This document shows positions 26,001 to 34,276 of a stretch of DNA of 64,000 bases, piece after piece. The notes below the pieces were generated by a model, which was not told where the DNA came from, made no database searches, and saw only the letters and a list, made by a program, of their open reading frames with translations. Numbering within the stretch: the stretch's first letter is position 1; every line of letters starts with the position of its first letter. The stretch spans positions 3,358,667-3,422,666 of the forward strand of contig NZ_KB900626.1 of the NCBI RefSeq assembly GCF_000379125.1. Direction: 5' to 3'. Both the position numbers and the translations under genes were made by a program. The DNA is from Methylosinus sp. LW4. GTDB taxonomy: Bacteria > Pseudomonadota > Alphaproteobacteria > Rhizobiales > Beijerinckiaceae.

Positions 26001-27728
26001 ATGTCAACTGCAGCTGAGCGCGCCCCGTCGCGCGAGGACTTTGCCGCCCTGCTCGAAGAAAGCTACGGCCAGAACGAAGCTTTCGAGGGTTCCGTCATCA
26101 AGGGCCGCGTGGTCGCCATCGAGAAGGACGTCGCCGTCATCGATGTCGGCCTCAAGACCGAAGGGCGCGTCGCCCTCAAGGAATTCACCGGCTTCGGCCG
26201 CGACCCGGCCCCCAAGGTGGGCGAAGAGGTCGAGGTCTATCTCGAGCGCATCGAGAACGCGCTCGGCGAGGCGGTCATCTCGCGCGACAAGGCGCGCCGC
26301 GAGGAGAGCTGGGTCAAGCTCGAGAAGGCCTTCGAAAGCAATGAGAAGGTCGAAGGCGTCATCTTCAATCAGGTCAAGGGCGGCTTCACTGTCGATCTCG
26401 ACGGCGCCGTGGCCTTCCTGCCGCGCTCGCAGGTCGACATTCGTCCGATCCGCGACGTCGGCCCGCTGCTGAACGTGCCGCAGCCCTTCCATATCCTCAA
26501 AATGGATCGCCGCCGCGGCAATATCGTCGTGTCGCGCCGCACCGTGCTCGAGGAGAGCCGCGCCGAGCAGCGTCACGAGATCGTGGCCAACCTCGAAGAG
26601 GGGCAGGTCATCGAGGGCGTCGTCAAGAACATCACCGATTACGGCGCCTTCGTCGATCTCGGCGGCATCGACGGCCTGCTGCATGTCACCGACGTGGCCT
26701 GGCGCCGCGTCAATCATCCGAGCGAGGTGCTCACCATCGGCCAGACGGTGCGCGTGAAGATCATCAAGATCAATCACGAGACGCATCGCATCTCGCTGGG
26801 CATGAAGCAGCTGCTGGAAGATCCGTGGCAGGGCATCGAGGCGAAATATCCGATCGGCGCCAAGTTCCACGGCCGCGTCACCAACATCACCGACTACGGC
26901 GCCTTCGTGGAGCTGGAGCCGGGGATCGAGGGCCTCGTCCACGTCTCGGAAATGTCCTGGACGAAGAAGAATGTGCATCCCGGCAAGATCGTCGCGACGA
27001 GCCAGGAAGTCGACGTTCAGGTGCTCGAGGTCGATCCGGTCAAGCGCCGCATCTCGCTCGGCCTCAAGCAGACGCTGCAGAACCCGTGGGAGGCCTTCGC
27101 CGAGAAGCATCCGGTGGGCTCCACCGTCTCCGGCGAGGTCAAGAACAAGACCGAGTTCGGCCTGTTCATCGGCCTCGATGGCGATGTGGACGGCATGGTC
27201 CATCTCTCCGATCTCGACTGGAACCGCCCCGGCGAGCAGGTCATCGAAGAGTATAAGAAGGGCGACGTCATCACCGCTCAGGTGCTCGACGTCGATATCG
27301 AGAAGGAGCGCATCTCGCTCGGCGTGAAGCAGCTCGCCAATGATCCCTTCGCCTCGGTCGCCGAAGAGAGCGCCGGGGGCGAGGTGAAGAAGGGCGCTGT
27401 CGTCACCACCGAGGTGCTCGAGGTGAAGGAAGCCGGTCTCGAGGTGAAGATCCTCGGCACCGACCTCACCACCTTCATCAAGCGCAACGAGCTGGCGCGC
27501 GACCGCGCCGACCAGCGTCCCGAGCGTTTCGCCGTCGGCGAGAAGGTGGATGTCCGCATCACCCTCTTCGATCGCAAGGCGCGCAAGGTCGCCGTGTCGA
27601 TCAAGGCGCTGGAAGTCGCCGAGGAGAAGGAGGCGATCGCCCAATACGGCTCCGCCGATTCGGGCGCCTCGCTCGGCGACATTCTCGGCGCGGCCCTCAA
27701 GGCCCGCGAAGAAGCGCCGAAGAAGTAA
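26001..27728 (+). CDS. rpsA: 30S ribosomal protein S1
   Basis: A 575-residue S1 protein, which binds mRNA upstream of starts and anchors it to the 30S subunit. Six S1 (OB-fold) domains are visible in series; clear starts are GSVIKGRVVAIEKDVAVIDVGLKTEG, GVIFNQVKGGFTVDLDG, GVVKNITDYGAFVDLGGIDGLLHVTD, GRVTNITDYGAFVELEPGIEGLVHVSE, GEVKNKTEFGLFIGLDGDVDGMVHLSD and a weaker last one (TTEVLEVKEAGLEVKILG). The start is set at ATG 26001, with AGGAG at 25990-25994. The cmk gene usually upstream is absent; an Omp gene takes its place. Confidence 0.97.
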   Translation: MSTAAERAPSREDFAALLEESYGQNEAFEGSVIKGRVVAIEKDVAVIDVGLKTEGRVALKEFTGFGRDPAPKVGEEVEVYLERIENALGEAVISRDKARREESWVKLEKAFESNEKVEGVIFNQVKGGFTVDLDGAVAFLPRSQVDIRPIRDVGPLLNVPQPFHILKMDRRRGNIVVSRRTVLEESRAEQRHEIVANLEEGQVIEGVVKNITDYGAFVDLGGIDGLLHVTDVAWRRVNHPSEVLTIGQTVRVKIIKINHETHRISLGMKQLLEDPWQGIEAKYPIGAKFHGRVTNITDYGAFVELEPGIEGLVHVSEMSWTKKNVHPGKIVATSQEVDVQVLEVDPVKRRISLGLKQTLQNPWEAFAEKHPVGSTVSGEVKNKTEFGLFIGLDGDVDGMVHLSDLDWNRPGEQVIEEYKKGDVITAQVLDVDIEKERISLGVKQLANDPFASVAEESAGGEVKKGAVVTTEVLEVKEAGLEVKILGTDLTTFIKRNELARDRADQRPERFAVGEKVDVRITLFDRKARKVAVSIKALEVAEEKEAIAQYGSADSGASLGDILGAALKAREEAPKK

Positions 27729-27737
27729 GACACGATC

Positions 27738-27808
27738 GAGGGACATTGTTCCCTCGTTCGAAATTCAGCGCCCGCTCTCTTCATCGAGGGCGGGCGTTTT
27801 CTTTTTTG
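27738..27808 (+). terminator. Intrinsic terminator of rpsA
   Basis: Two hairpins follow the stop codon: CGAGGGA/TCCCTCG (27738-27744 with 27751-27757), then CGCCCGC/GCGGGCG (27770-27776 with 27791-27797) followed by TTTTCTTTTTT (27798-27808). The second is a strong Rho-independent terminator. Confidence 0.85.
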
Positions 27809-27848
27809 AAGCATGAGGCGCCATCATGCGCCGCGTTCTGGAGCCCGT

Positions 27849-28134
27849 CGTGCTTCGAGACGGTCGCTTCGCGACCTCCTCAGCATGAGGGGGATTTGTG
27901 CTGTTCGATTGGCGTGCGCCCGGAGAGCGCTGCACGAATGCGTCGTCGCCGACAAGAACGGCTGAAGCCCTCCCTCATGCCGAGGAGCCCCGCAGAGTGG
28001 GGCGTCTCGAAGCACGAGGGAGGCTTCGCGCGCGGCCTTTGGTTTCGATTCTTCGCCGTCATCGCGAGCGGAGCGAAGCGATCCAGAGTCGCGGGGCGGC
28101 TCCTGGATTGCTTCGCCTTCGGCTCGCAATGACG
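27849..28134. repeat. Cluster of three REP-like palindromic units
   Basis: The 413-base gap between rpsA and the AAA ATPase gene holds no gene. Units at 27849-27893 and 27968-28023 belong to the CTTCGAGAC...CCTCAGCATGAGG family and face each other. The third unit, 28058-28134, is a long imperfect palindrome starting GTCATCGCGAGCGGAGCG and ending CGCAATGACG with CCAGAG/CTGGATTG at the centre; it is a second copy of the element at 35227-35307. Confidence 0.8.
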
Positions 28135-28141
28135 CGGCGCG

Positions 28142-29860
28142 TCACTCCGCGGCGGTCTTCAATTCCTCTCCGCGCACCACATCCAATCCGCGGAAGATCG
28201 CGCAGCGCTGGAACACGGCGATATCCGGCGAGACCTGCTTTTGATGGCAGAATTTCGCCGTCAGCTTGGCGAGGCCCTTGATGTCGCGGCCCGTCGCATA
28301 GGGGAAGACGGCGACGAGATCGTCGATCAGCGCATCGGCGAGCTTCAGCTCGAACTGATCCGACATCACGCGCCAGATGCGGCGCTTCGCGTCATCGTCC
28401 GGCGGGCTGTATTTGATGAGCGCGATGCAGCGGGAGACGATCGCCTCGTCGATATCGTCGACGCGATTGGTCGTCAGGAACAGCAGGCCGTTGAAATATT
28501 CCAGCACGCGCAGGAACACGCCGACTACGGCGTTCATGGCGATATTGTCGTCGCGCCGCTTGATATAGACGTCGGCCTCGTCGATCAGCATCACCGCGCC
28601 CCAGCGTTGCGCGCGGGTGAGGATTTCCTTCAGCGCCGTCTCCATCGTCGCGACATTGAGGCCGAGCTGGCCGGAATGCACGCGATAGAGCGGTCGCTGA
28701 ATGATCTCCGAATAGACTTCCGCCGTCAGCGTCTTGCCGACGCCGGGCGGGCCGGCGCAGAGCACGGTGGTGCCGCCCGATTTGCCGGCGACGATATCGT
28801 CCATCAGCACGTCCATCTCGGCGGTCAGAATGTCGATGAGATCGGTCTGCTCGGCCGGCAGCACCAGCTTCTGCTTCAGCGCGGGCTTATATTCATAGAG
28901 CTTCATCTCGTCGACATGCACCCAGACATGGTGATGCAGATCGAGATGGAACATCAGAATGTAAGGATGCACCGGAATGCGCTTGAACAAATGTTCGGGG
29001 ATCTGCTGCTGCATCACCGCGAGCTCGTCCTCGACGGTGAATTTATTGCTCTTCGACGCTTTGCGGATGAAATTGCCGAGCACGTCGCCGGGCGATTCCA
29101 GCGTCAGGCTGCGCGCCGAGAGAATGGCCTCGTCATTGACGAGGCGCGCATCGCCGCCGCTGGTCGACAGCACCACGACATCCTTGCGCGACCAATCCGT
29201 GTCGCGATGCGAGGCGTTGGGGTCCTCGGCGTGAAAGCCGGTGCCGCGGCCGGTGAATTGCTGGCCATAGCGGCCGCGCCAATCGAAATAGGTCTCGGTC
29301 GCCGTGTCGAAGGCCGCGATCAGCTCGGGCGTCTCGCGGATAAAGCCTTTGACCGCGAGAATCTCGTTGATCGTGCGGCCCGCGACCTCCGCCGCCATGA
29401 TGCGAATGGCGGTGGTGGTCAGCACGCCCTTGGCGTTGGATTTCAGCTCGATCATCACCTTGCCCGCCTCGTCGTTGGAGGCCGGCACATAGTCGAAGCG
29501 GGTGATGACGTAAGGCAGAGGCTTGGAGGCGACGCTCGCCGTGAACAGCCAGCCGCGAATGGCGTCGGCGGTCAGATAGCGCACCATCGCCGGCAGAACC
29601 TGCTCGAGCTCGGTGGCCTCGAAGCGCCGGCCGCCGGCCTTCAGCGCGTCGCGCAGCGTCGCGAGCTGCGCGGCTCTCGCGCGCATGTCCGGGCCGGCCG
29701 CGCGATAGAGATCTTCCAGGAAGGTCAGCTCCTCGTCGGAGAGATGAGAGAACTCGACCTCGACTCTGTCGCTGAAGCGCAATTGCTCCGCGAACCCTGC
29801 GCGGGCCGGGAATCGCGCCATCAGCGATTCGACATATTGGCGTTCGATTTGAATATTCAT
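28142..29860 (-). CDS. AAA-family ATPase, partner of the SagB-like gene
   Basis: A 572-residue protein. The first about 330 residues are a unique N-terminal part without a recognised domain (start NIQIERQYVESLMARFPARAGF). The AAA domain follows: Walker A GPPGVGKT near residue 372, Walker B VMLIDEADVYIKRR near 432, sensor 1 FLTTNRVDDIDEAIVSR with arginine finger-type residues, and a C-terminal lid. This is the 26S-protease/BCS1-like AAA style used by remodelling ATPases rather than DNA-acting ones. Its start overlaps the stop of the SagB-like gene as ATGA (29857-29860), so the two are translationally coupled and probably act on one process. The substrate is unknown. Confidence 0.75.
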   Translation of the reverse strand: MNIQIERQYVESLMARFPARAGFAEQLRFSDRVEVEFSHLSDEELTFLEDLYRAAGPDMRARAAQLATLRDALKAGGRRFEATELEQVLPAMVRYLTADAIRGWLFTASVASKPLPYVITRFDYVPASNDEAGKVMIELKSNAKGVLTTTAIRIMAAEVAGRTINEILAVKGFIRETPELIAAFDTATETYFDWRGRYGQQFTGRGTGFHAEDPNASHRDTDWSRKDVVVLSTSGGDARLVNDEAILSARSLTLESPGDVLGNFIRKASKSNKFTVEDELAVMQQQIPEHLFKRIPVHPYILMFHLDLHHHVWVHVDEMKLYEYKPALKQKLVLPAEQTDLIDILTAEMDVLMDDIVAGKSGGTTVLCAGPPGVGKTLTAEVYSEIIQRPLYRVHSGQLGLNVATMETALKEILTRAQRWGAVMLIDEADVYIKRRDDNIAMNAVVGVFLRVLEYFNGLLFLTTNRVDDIDEAIVSRCIALIKYSPPDDDAKRRIWRVMSDQFELKLADALIDDLVAVFPYATGRDIKGLAKLTAKFCHQKQVSPDIAVFQRCAIFRGLDVVRGEELKTAAE

Positions 29861-31467
29861 CGCCGCTCTCGCCTGTCATCGGGATAGGGGGGAAGCGTCA
29901 GAATGCGCGTGTCTTCGACAGGCCCTCCGACGGTGAAGTGGTAGACGTCCTGGAACTGCATATCGCCCGGCGTCAGGCCCAGAAGCTCATGGACCGTGTC
30001 GTCGAAGAAGCAGCCGATGCCGGTGCCGGCGATCCCCGCCGCGGTGGCCCAGAGATAGAGAGCCTGGCCGATGAGGCCGGCCTCGAAATGCAGGCGCCGA
30101 TAGGCGAAGGCGCCGTCCGCCGCCAGTGCGCGGTCGAATTCCGCGATCATCGCGACGCTGAAGCAGCCCTTGCCGGAAATGGGCTGGAGGCAGGCGAGCT
30201 TGGTCGCCTCTTTTTCCACCGAGCCCGCATAGAGCCGATAGAGCGGTAGGCCTTCCAGCTCGACCAGTGACCATTCGAAATCCTTGCGCGAGGCTTCGCG
30301 CAGCCGCGCGGCGACGTCGCTGTCGCGTTGCAGCGCATAGAGGCCGGGCTCCAGACCATCGACGCGATGCACGAAGAGAATGAGCGTGATCGCCGCGCCC
30401 CAGGGAAAGGCGGAGAGCAGAGTGGATTCGCTCGGCAGCGTCGAGGCGATGAGCGCGGCGAAGGCCTCGCGCGAGATGGAGGTGGTTCCGTCCATCTTCT
30501 GCGCGCTGCGGCGCTTGCGCACGGCGGCGCCGATCGAGACGCCATCGAAACCGGGCGCCGGCCATTGCGCGCGCGTCGGCGCCGGGGGCCTCGGCTGGCG
30601 CGGCTTGCGGCAGAATTGCCCGGCGAGATCAATGATCGGCCAGCCGTCGTGATCCTCGCTCAGCCGATTGGCCTGGCCGCGAAACTCGCGCGGCGCATCG
30701 ATGAGAGCGAAGAGATCGAGCGGCGTCGCCGGCCCCGGCTCGGTCGCGATCCACATCAGCAGATCGGGATGCTCCGGCTCGCGTCTGTGCCAGGCGTCCT
30801 CGCGATCGAGGCCGATGAGCGCGGCGATCTCGCCGTCGGAGGGGTCGGCCAGCGCCTGCGCCCGCCAGCCGAGCGCGGCGGCGGCCTGAGCCACGGCGCC
30901 GATCGCATGGCCGGCGTCGAGCTGGCAATAGCGAAAGGCGCGCTCGCCATATTTCCACGCCTCGCGCCAGGGAATGGAGGAGAGCGCCAGAAGAAAGCCG
31001 CCCTTGGGCAGCACGCGCGGCGTCGTATAGGCCGCGCGCTCCTCGAGTGCATGCAGCAGCGGCGCGTAATGATAGAGCGCGGCGCCGGCGCCGAGCCCCT
31101 CCACCGCATCCAGCAGCACATAGGATTCGGTGGGATGCAGATTGCCGGAGGAGGGATTGTTGCGTAGCGCCCAGGTCGAGCCTTCATAGCTCTTCCAGGC
31201 GCTTATGCCGAAGGACAGCTCGAGGAACAGGCCGAGCGCGCGAAGATCGAGCGCCGCCGGCTGCGGCGCAGGGCCGGGGAAGGCGGGCGTCTCCTCGATG
31301 ATGGGCAATGGCGTCTGCCGCACGCCCTCGAAGAGGCGGAAGGGCGAGGGCTGCGACGTCCAATCGAGAAAGCCCGGACCCATCGCATAGCGGTTCGGCG
31401 CATGCTTGGTGCGCCGATGGTAGCCGCGAATGTCCGTCGGCATGGTGTCACGATCTTCGAAGCTCAT
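29857..31467 (-). CDS. Tandem SagB/ThcOx-type (nitroreductase-fold) flavoprotein
   Basis: A 536-residue protein with two nitroreductase-like halves. The first (about 1-270) has YHRRTKHAPNRYAMGPGFLDW, RNNPSSGNLHPTESYVLLD and a VAQAAAALGWRAQAL element; the second (about 310-530) has IGAAVRKRRSAQKMDG, FHRVDGLEPGLYAL-type VHRVDGLEPGLYALQRD, and a terminal AGIAGTGIGCFFDD...LGL. SagB/ThcOx enzymes are FMN-dependent and oxidise azolines in peptide natural products; twin-domain forms of this length are known but poorly studied. No precursor peptide, YcaO or protease gene lies nearby, so peptide maturation is not supported. The start MSFEDRD at 31467 is preferred to an upstream ATG-less extension. Confidence 0.75.
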   Translation of the reverse strand: MSFEDRDTMPTDIRGYHRRTKHAPNRYAMGPGFLDWTSQPSPFRLFEGVRQTPLPIIEETPAFPGPAPQPAALDLRALGLFLELSFGISAWKSYEGSTWALRNNPSSGNLHPTESYVLLDAVEGLGAGAALYHYAPLLHALEERAAYTTPRVLPKGGFLLALSSIPWREAWKYGERAFRYCQLDAGHAIGAVAQAAAALGWRAQALADPSDGEIAALIGLDREDAWHRREPEHPDLLMWIATEPGPATPLDLFALIDAPREFRGQANRLSEDHDGWPIIDLAGQFCRKPRQPRPPAPTRAQWPAPGFDGVSIGAAVRKRRSAQKMDGTTSISREAFAALIASTLPSESTLLSAFPWGAAITLILFVHRVDGLEPGLYALQRDSDVAARLREASRKDFEWSLVELEGLPLYRLYAGSVEKEATKLACLQPISGKGCFSVAMIAEFDRALAADGAFAYRRLHFEAGLIGQALYLWATAAGIAGTGIGCFFDDTVHELLGLTPGDMQFQDVYHFTVGGPVEDTRILTLPPYPDDRRERR

Positions 31468-31678
31468 ACGCGCTCCCGCTCCCCGCCGCAGAGACGGGGA
31501 AGGTATGGATTTTGATTGTCGGCCACTCGATCGGATCCCGACACGCGCCCTCGAGGGATTCAAGGATCGTGCCTTGTTCGCTGCGCCGCAAAAAAATGAT
31601 CGGCGCCAGCAAAATCAGTCTGATAGTTAAATGCAGCCGTGTCGGTTCGGGAACGGCTCGAACAAAAGGAGCCTACCG

Positions 31679-31996
31679 ATGTCGCAAATTGTCGAAGTCG
31701 CAGCCGCCGAGCATCGGCATTTTGGCGCATTGGTGACGATTCGCGTAGGCGAGCAGCCGCTGCGCCGGCTGACCCCGAACGAGGCCGGCATTCTCTCCCG
31801 CGCGCTGGCGGCGGTGGCCAATGGCTCCAGCGCGGAAAAGACCGTCTTCATGAGCCCGATCGCCAGCGATCACGAGTTCGAGGCGCAAGTCCAGGACGAT
31901 GGCGTCACGGTGAAGGCGGCGGACGGGCCGGAGATTTTTCTGGACTGGACGCAGACCCGCATATTGGCCGAGGCGCTGGCGAAGCTGGCGGGCTGA
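31679..31996 (+). CDS. Small conserved-looking protein of unknown function
   Basis: A 105-residue protein starting MSQIVEVAAAEHRHFGALV at ATG 31679, with AAAAGGAG seven to eight bases upstream. It is a compact, soluble alpha/beta sequence: LTPNEAGILSRALAAVANGSSAEKTVFMSPIASDHEFEAQVQDDGVTVKAADG. No family is recognised. It is divergent from the SagB-like gene and is followed by another small gene of unknown function after 21 bases. An upstream start at 31631 lacks a ribosome-binding site. Confidence 0.6.
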   Translation: MSQIVEVAAAEHRHFGALVTIRVGEQPLRRLTPNEAGILSRALAAVANGSSAEKTVFMSPIASDHEFEAQVQDDGVTVKAADGPEIFLDWTQTRILAEALAKLAG

Positions 31997-32017
31997 GGCG
32001 GGAAGATAAGGATAAGA

Positions 32018-32299
32018 ATGCATCGAATTTACTTCGACACGAACGAGGGGCCGGTAGGGAATGATCGCTACGGCCTTTGGCTCGACGCGTCGCTGAAGGA
32101 CATGGAGCCGATCGCGGACCAACTCCATGACGGGCTTCGTGTTGTAATCTACATGACCGGCGAGCTCGAGATGCAAGCGACGCTCGAGTTCGACAAAGCT
32201 CTGAACGCTTGGACGGCTCGGCCAATCGCAGGGACCATTGTCATCTATGCCGAAACCCATTCGAGAGGTGAGAAGGCGGATGACGACGCGCCGGCGTGA
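32018..32299 (+). CDS. Small hypothetical protein
   Basis: A 93-residue protein, mostly predicted beta strands with one helix, beginning HRIYFDTNEGPVGNDRYGLWLD and containing VVIYMTGELEMQATLEFD and TIVIYAETH. AAGGATAAG lies just before ATG 32018. Base composition is lower in GC than the neighbours. It follows the 31679 gene by 21 bases, so the two may form an operon. No function can be assigned. Confidence 0.55.
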   Translation: MHRIYFDTNEGPVGNDRYGLWLDASLKDMEPIADQLHDGLRVVIYMTGELEMQATLEFDKALNAWTARPIAGTIVIYAETHSRGEKADDDAPA

Positions 32300-32392
32300 T
32301 CGGCGTCGCTGCCCGACCTTGCAACTCGAGCCGAAGGCGCGTATTTTCATGCCCAGATCGGCGCAGCGCCGATGAGACCGAGGAACTGAGCT

Positions 32393-32491
32393 TTGGCGGC
32401 AACGGCCACCATCACGAAAGACGCGGCGCGCTCCTCGGCGTTCGCCTCCGCGCGTCTTCTTTCGAGCCTGCTGCTTCTTAGTCGCCCCTGA
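32393..32491 (+). CDS. leuL: Leucine-rich leader peptide of leuA
   Basis: A 32-codon ORF from TTG 32393 (GAGGA at 32380-32384, eight bases upstream) to TGA 32489-32491, 99 bases before leuA. Codons 22-29 contain six leucines in eight codons: CTT CTT, two serine codons, then CTG CTG CTT CTT. That density is the hallmark of a leader peptide whose ribosome stalls when charged tRNA-Leu is scarce, as in the leu operons of enterobacteria. An in-frame stop immediately precedes the TTG, so no longer version exists. A 8-bp hairpin precedes the Leu codons and alternative hairpins follow (32485-32583). The gene symbol is by analogy. Confidence 0.7.
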   Translation: MAATATITKDAARSSAFASARLLSSLLLLSRP

Positions 32492-32583
32492 ACGCCCCCA
32501 GGGCCGCCCGGCCCAGGCATTCAGGGGAAGCCGAGCTAAGACGAAACGAGAGCGCCCGCGAGCTCGGGCCGAGCAGTTCAGGA
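32485..32583 (+). promoter_or_regulatory. leuA attenuator with two competing pairings
   Basis: CCCCTGAA (32485-32492, containing the leader stop codon) can pair with TTCAGGGG (32520-32527; stem extends past one mismatch by GCC/GGC). The overlapping CCTGAAC (32487-32493) can instead pair with GTTCAGG (32576-32582), which covers the leuA Shine-Dalgarno AGGA (32580-32583). The two are mutually exclusive. A further hairpin, AAGACGCG (32418-32425) with CGCGTCTT (32451-32458), lies before the leucine codons, and TCTTAG (32476-32481) could pair with CTAAGA (32536-32541). No T tract follows, so control may be on leuA translation rather than transcription. The mechanism is inference from base-pairing. 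Confidence 0.5.
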
Positions 32584-32590
32584 CGAAGCC

Positions 32591-34162
32591 ATGACCGACA
32601 ATAATCCTTCCGCCCCCCGCGACGCCGATCGCGTCGTCATTTTCGACACCACTCTGCGCGACGGCGAGCAATCGCCCGGCGCCTCCATGACCTTCGAGGA
32701 GAAGCTCGAGGTCGCCGATATTCTGGACGAGCTGGGCGTCGACATTATCGAGGCCGGCTTCCCCATCGCCAGCCAGGGCGATTTCGAATCGGTGTCCGAG
32801 ATCGCCAAGCGCGTGAAGAACGCGACGATCGCGGGCCTCGCCCGGGCCGCCGCCAAGGACATAGACCGCTGCGCCGAGGCGCTGCGTCACGCCCGCAACG
32901 CGCGCATCCATACCTTCATCTCCACCTCGCCGGTCCATATGAAATACAAGCTCCAGATGGAGCCGGAAAAAGTATTGGAGATGATCGCGTCTTCCGTCTC
33001 GCGGGCGCGCAATCATGTCGCGGACGTCGAATGGTCGGCCGAGGATGGCACGCGCACGGAACATGATTTCCTGTGCCGCTGCGTGGAGACGGCGATCAAT
33101 GCGGGCGCGACGACGATCAACATTCCCGACACGGTGGGCTACGCCACGCCGCAGGAATATGAGGCGCTGTTCCGCATGGTGCGCGAGCGCGTGCCCAATG
33201 CCGACAAGGCGATCTTCTCGGTCCATTGCCATGACGATCTCGGCCTCGCGGTCTCCAACTCGCTGGCCGGCGTGCGCGGCGGCGCGCGGCAGATCGAATG
33301 CACCATCAACGGCATAGGCGAGCGCGCCGGCAACGCCGCGCTGGAAGAAGTGGTGATGGCGATGCGCACGCGCCCCGATGCGTTGCCCTATCGCACCAAT
33401 ATCGACGCCAAGCTGCTGACGCGCGCGTCCAAGCTCGTCTCGGCGGTGACGTCCTTCCCGGTGCAATACAATAAGGCCATCGTCGGCCGGAACGCCTTCG
33501 CGCATGAGAGCGGCATCCATCAGGACGGCATGCTCAAAAACGCGCATACGTATGAGATCATGACGCCGGAGAGCGTCGGCGTGTCCAAGACCTCGCTGGT
33601 CATGGGCAAGCATTCCGGCCGCCACGCCTTCAAGGAGAAGCTCAAAGAGCTGGGCTATGAGCTGGGCGAGAATGCGCTGGAGGACGCCTTCAAGCGTTTC
33701 AAGGATTTGGCCGATCGCAAGAAGCTCGTTTACGACGAGGATATCGTCGCTCTGGTCGACGACGAGATCGTGACCGCCAATGATCACATAAAGGTCGCGG
33801 CGCTCACCGTCATCGCCGGCACGGCCGGGCCGCAGACGGCGGCGCTGACCTTGGACATAGACGGCGAGAAGAAGACGCATCAGGCGACCGGCAACGGACC
33901 CGTCGACGCCATCTTCAACGCCATAAAGGCGCTGGCGCCGCATGAGGCCGCGCTCGAATTGTTCCAGGTGCATGCCGTAACGGAAGGCACCGATGCCCAA
34001 GCGGAAGTCTCCGTGCGTCTTTCGGAGGACGGAAAATCGGTGACGGGCCGCGGCGCCGATCCCGATACGCTGGTCGCCTCGGCGCGCGCTTATGTCGCTG
34101 CGCTCAACAAGCTGATCGTCAAGCGCGCCAAGACCAAGCCCGAGGCGATGAAGGCGGGCTGA
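32591..34162 (+). CDS. leuA: 2-isopropylmalate synthase
   Basis: A 523-residue enzyme that condenses 2-oxoisovalerate and acetyl-CoA, the first step of leucine synthesis. The catalytic TIM barrel has FDTTLRDGEQSPGASM (the metal-binding Asp and Arg), SVHCHDDLGLAVSN (metal-binding histidines HCHDD), INGIGERAGNAALEEV and HESGIHQDG. The C-terminal LeuA dimer domain, the site of leucine feedback, ends TKPEAMKAG. Expression is probably controlled by the leader peptide and hairpins at 32393-32583. The 3' end (34102-34162) is repeated in diverged form at 35060-35120, with an islet between them. Confidence 0.97.
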   Translation: MTDNNPSAPRDADRVVIFDTTLRDGEQSPGASMTFEEKLEVADILDELGVDIIEAGFPIASQGDFESVSEIAKRVKNATIAGLARAAAKDIDRCAEALRHARNARIHTFISTSPVHMKYKLQMEPEKVLEMIASSVSRARNHVADVEWSAEDGTRTEHDFLCRCVETAINAGATTINIPDTVGYATPQEYEALFRMVRERVPNADKAIFSVHCHDDLGLAVSNSLAGVRGGARQIECTINGIGERAGNAALEEVVMAMRTRPDALPYRTNIDAKLLTRASKLVSAVTSFPVQYNKAIVGRNAFAHESGIHQDGMLKNAHTYEIMTPESVGVSKTSLVMGKHSGRHAFKEKLKELGYELGENALEDAFKRFKDLADRKKLVYDEDIVALVDDEIVTANDHIKVAALTVIAGTAGPQTAALTLDIDGEKKTHQATGNGPVDAIFNAIKALAPHEAALELFQVHAVTEGTDAQAEVSVRLSEDGKSVTGRGADPDTLVASARAYVAALNKLIVKRAKTKPEAMKAG

Positions 34163-34181
34163 GGCTTATTTCGCCGTTCGT

Positions 34182-34225
34182 GCGGCTCCCCTGTCTTTGC
34201 AAGGCAGAGCGGAGCCGCCCTTTTT
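34182..34225 (+). terminator. Intrinsic terminator after leuA
   Basis: GCGGCTCC (34182-34189) pairs with GGAGCCGC (34211-34218), followed by CC and TTTTT (34221-34225). It belongs to the inserted stretch; a second terminator at 35142-35176 follows the duplicated leuA end. Confidence 0.65.
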
Positions 34226-34276
34226 CCCAGAGTCCCAACGCAGACTTTTCATCGTCTTTTTTCCGAGTGGCCGAAA

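Noticed and set aside
27849..28134. Possible CRISPR array
   Set aside because: The repeated units are palindromes in inverted orientation, differ in sequence, and have no regular spacers or cas genes.
29857..31467. Thiazole/oxazole-modified microcin cluster
   Set aside because: The SagB-type halves alone are not enough: no YcaO, E1-like, transporter or small precursor peptide gene is in the neighbourhood.
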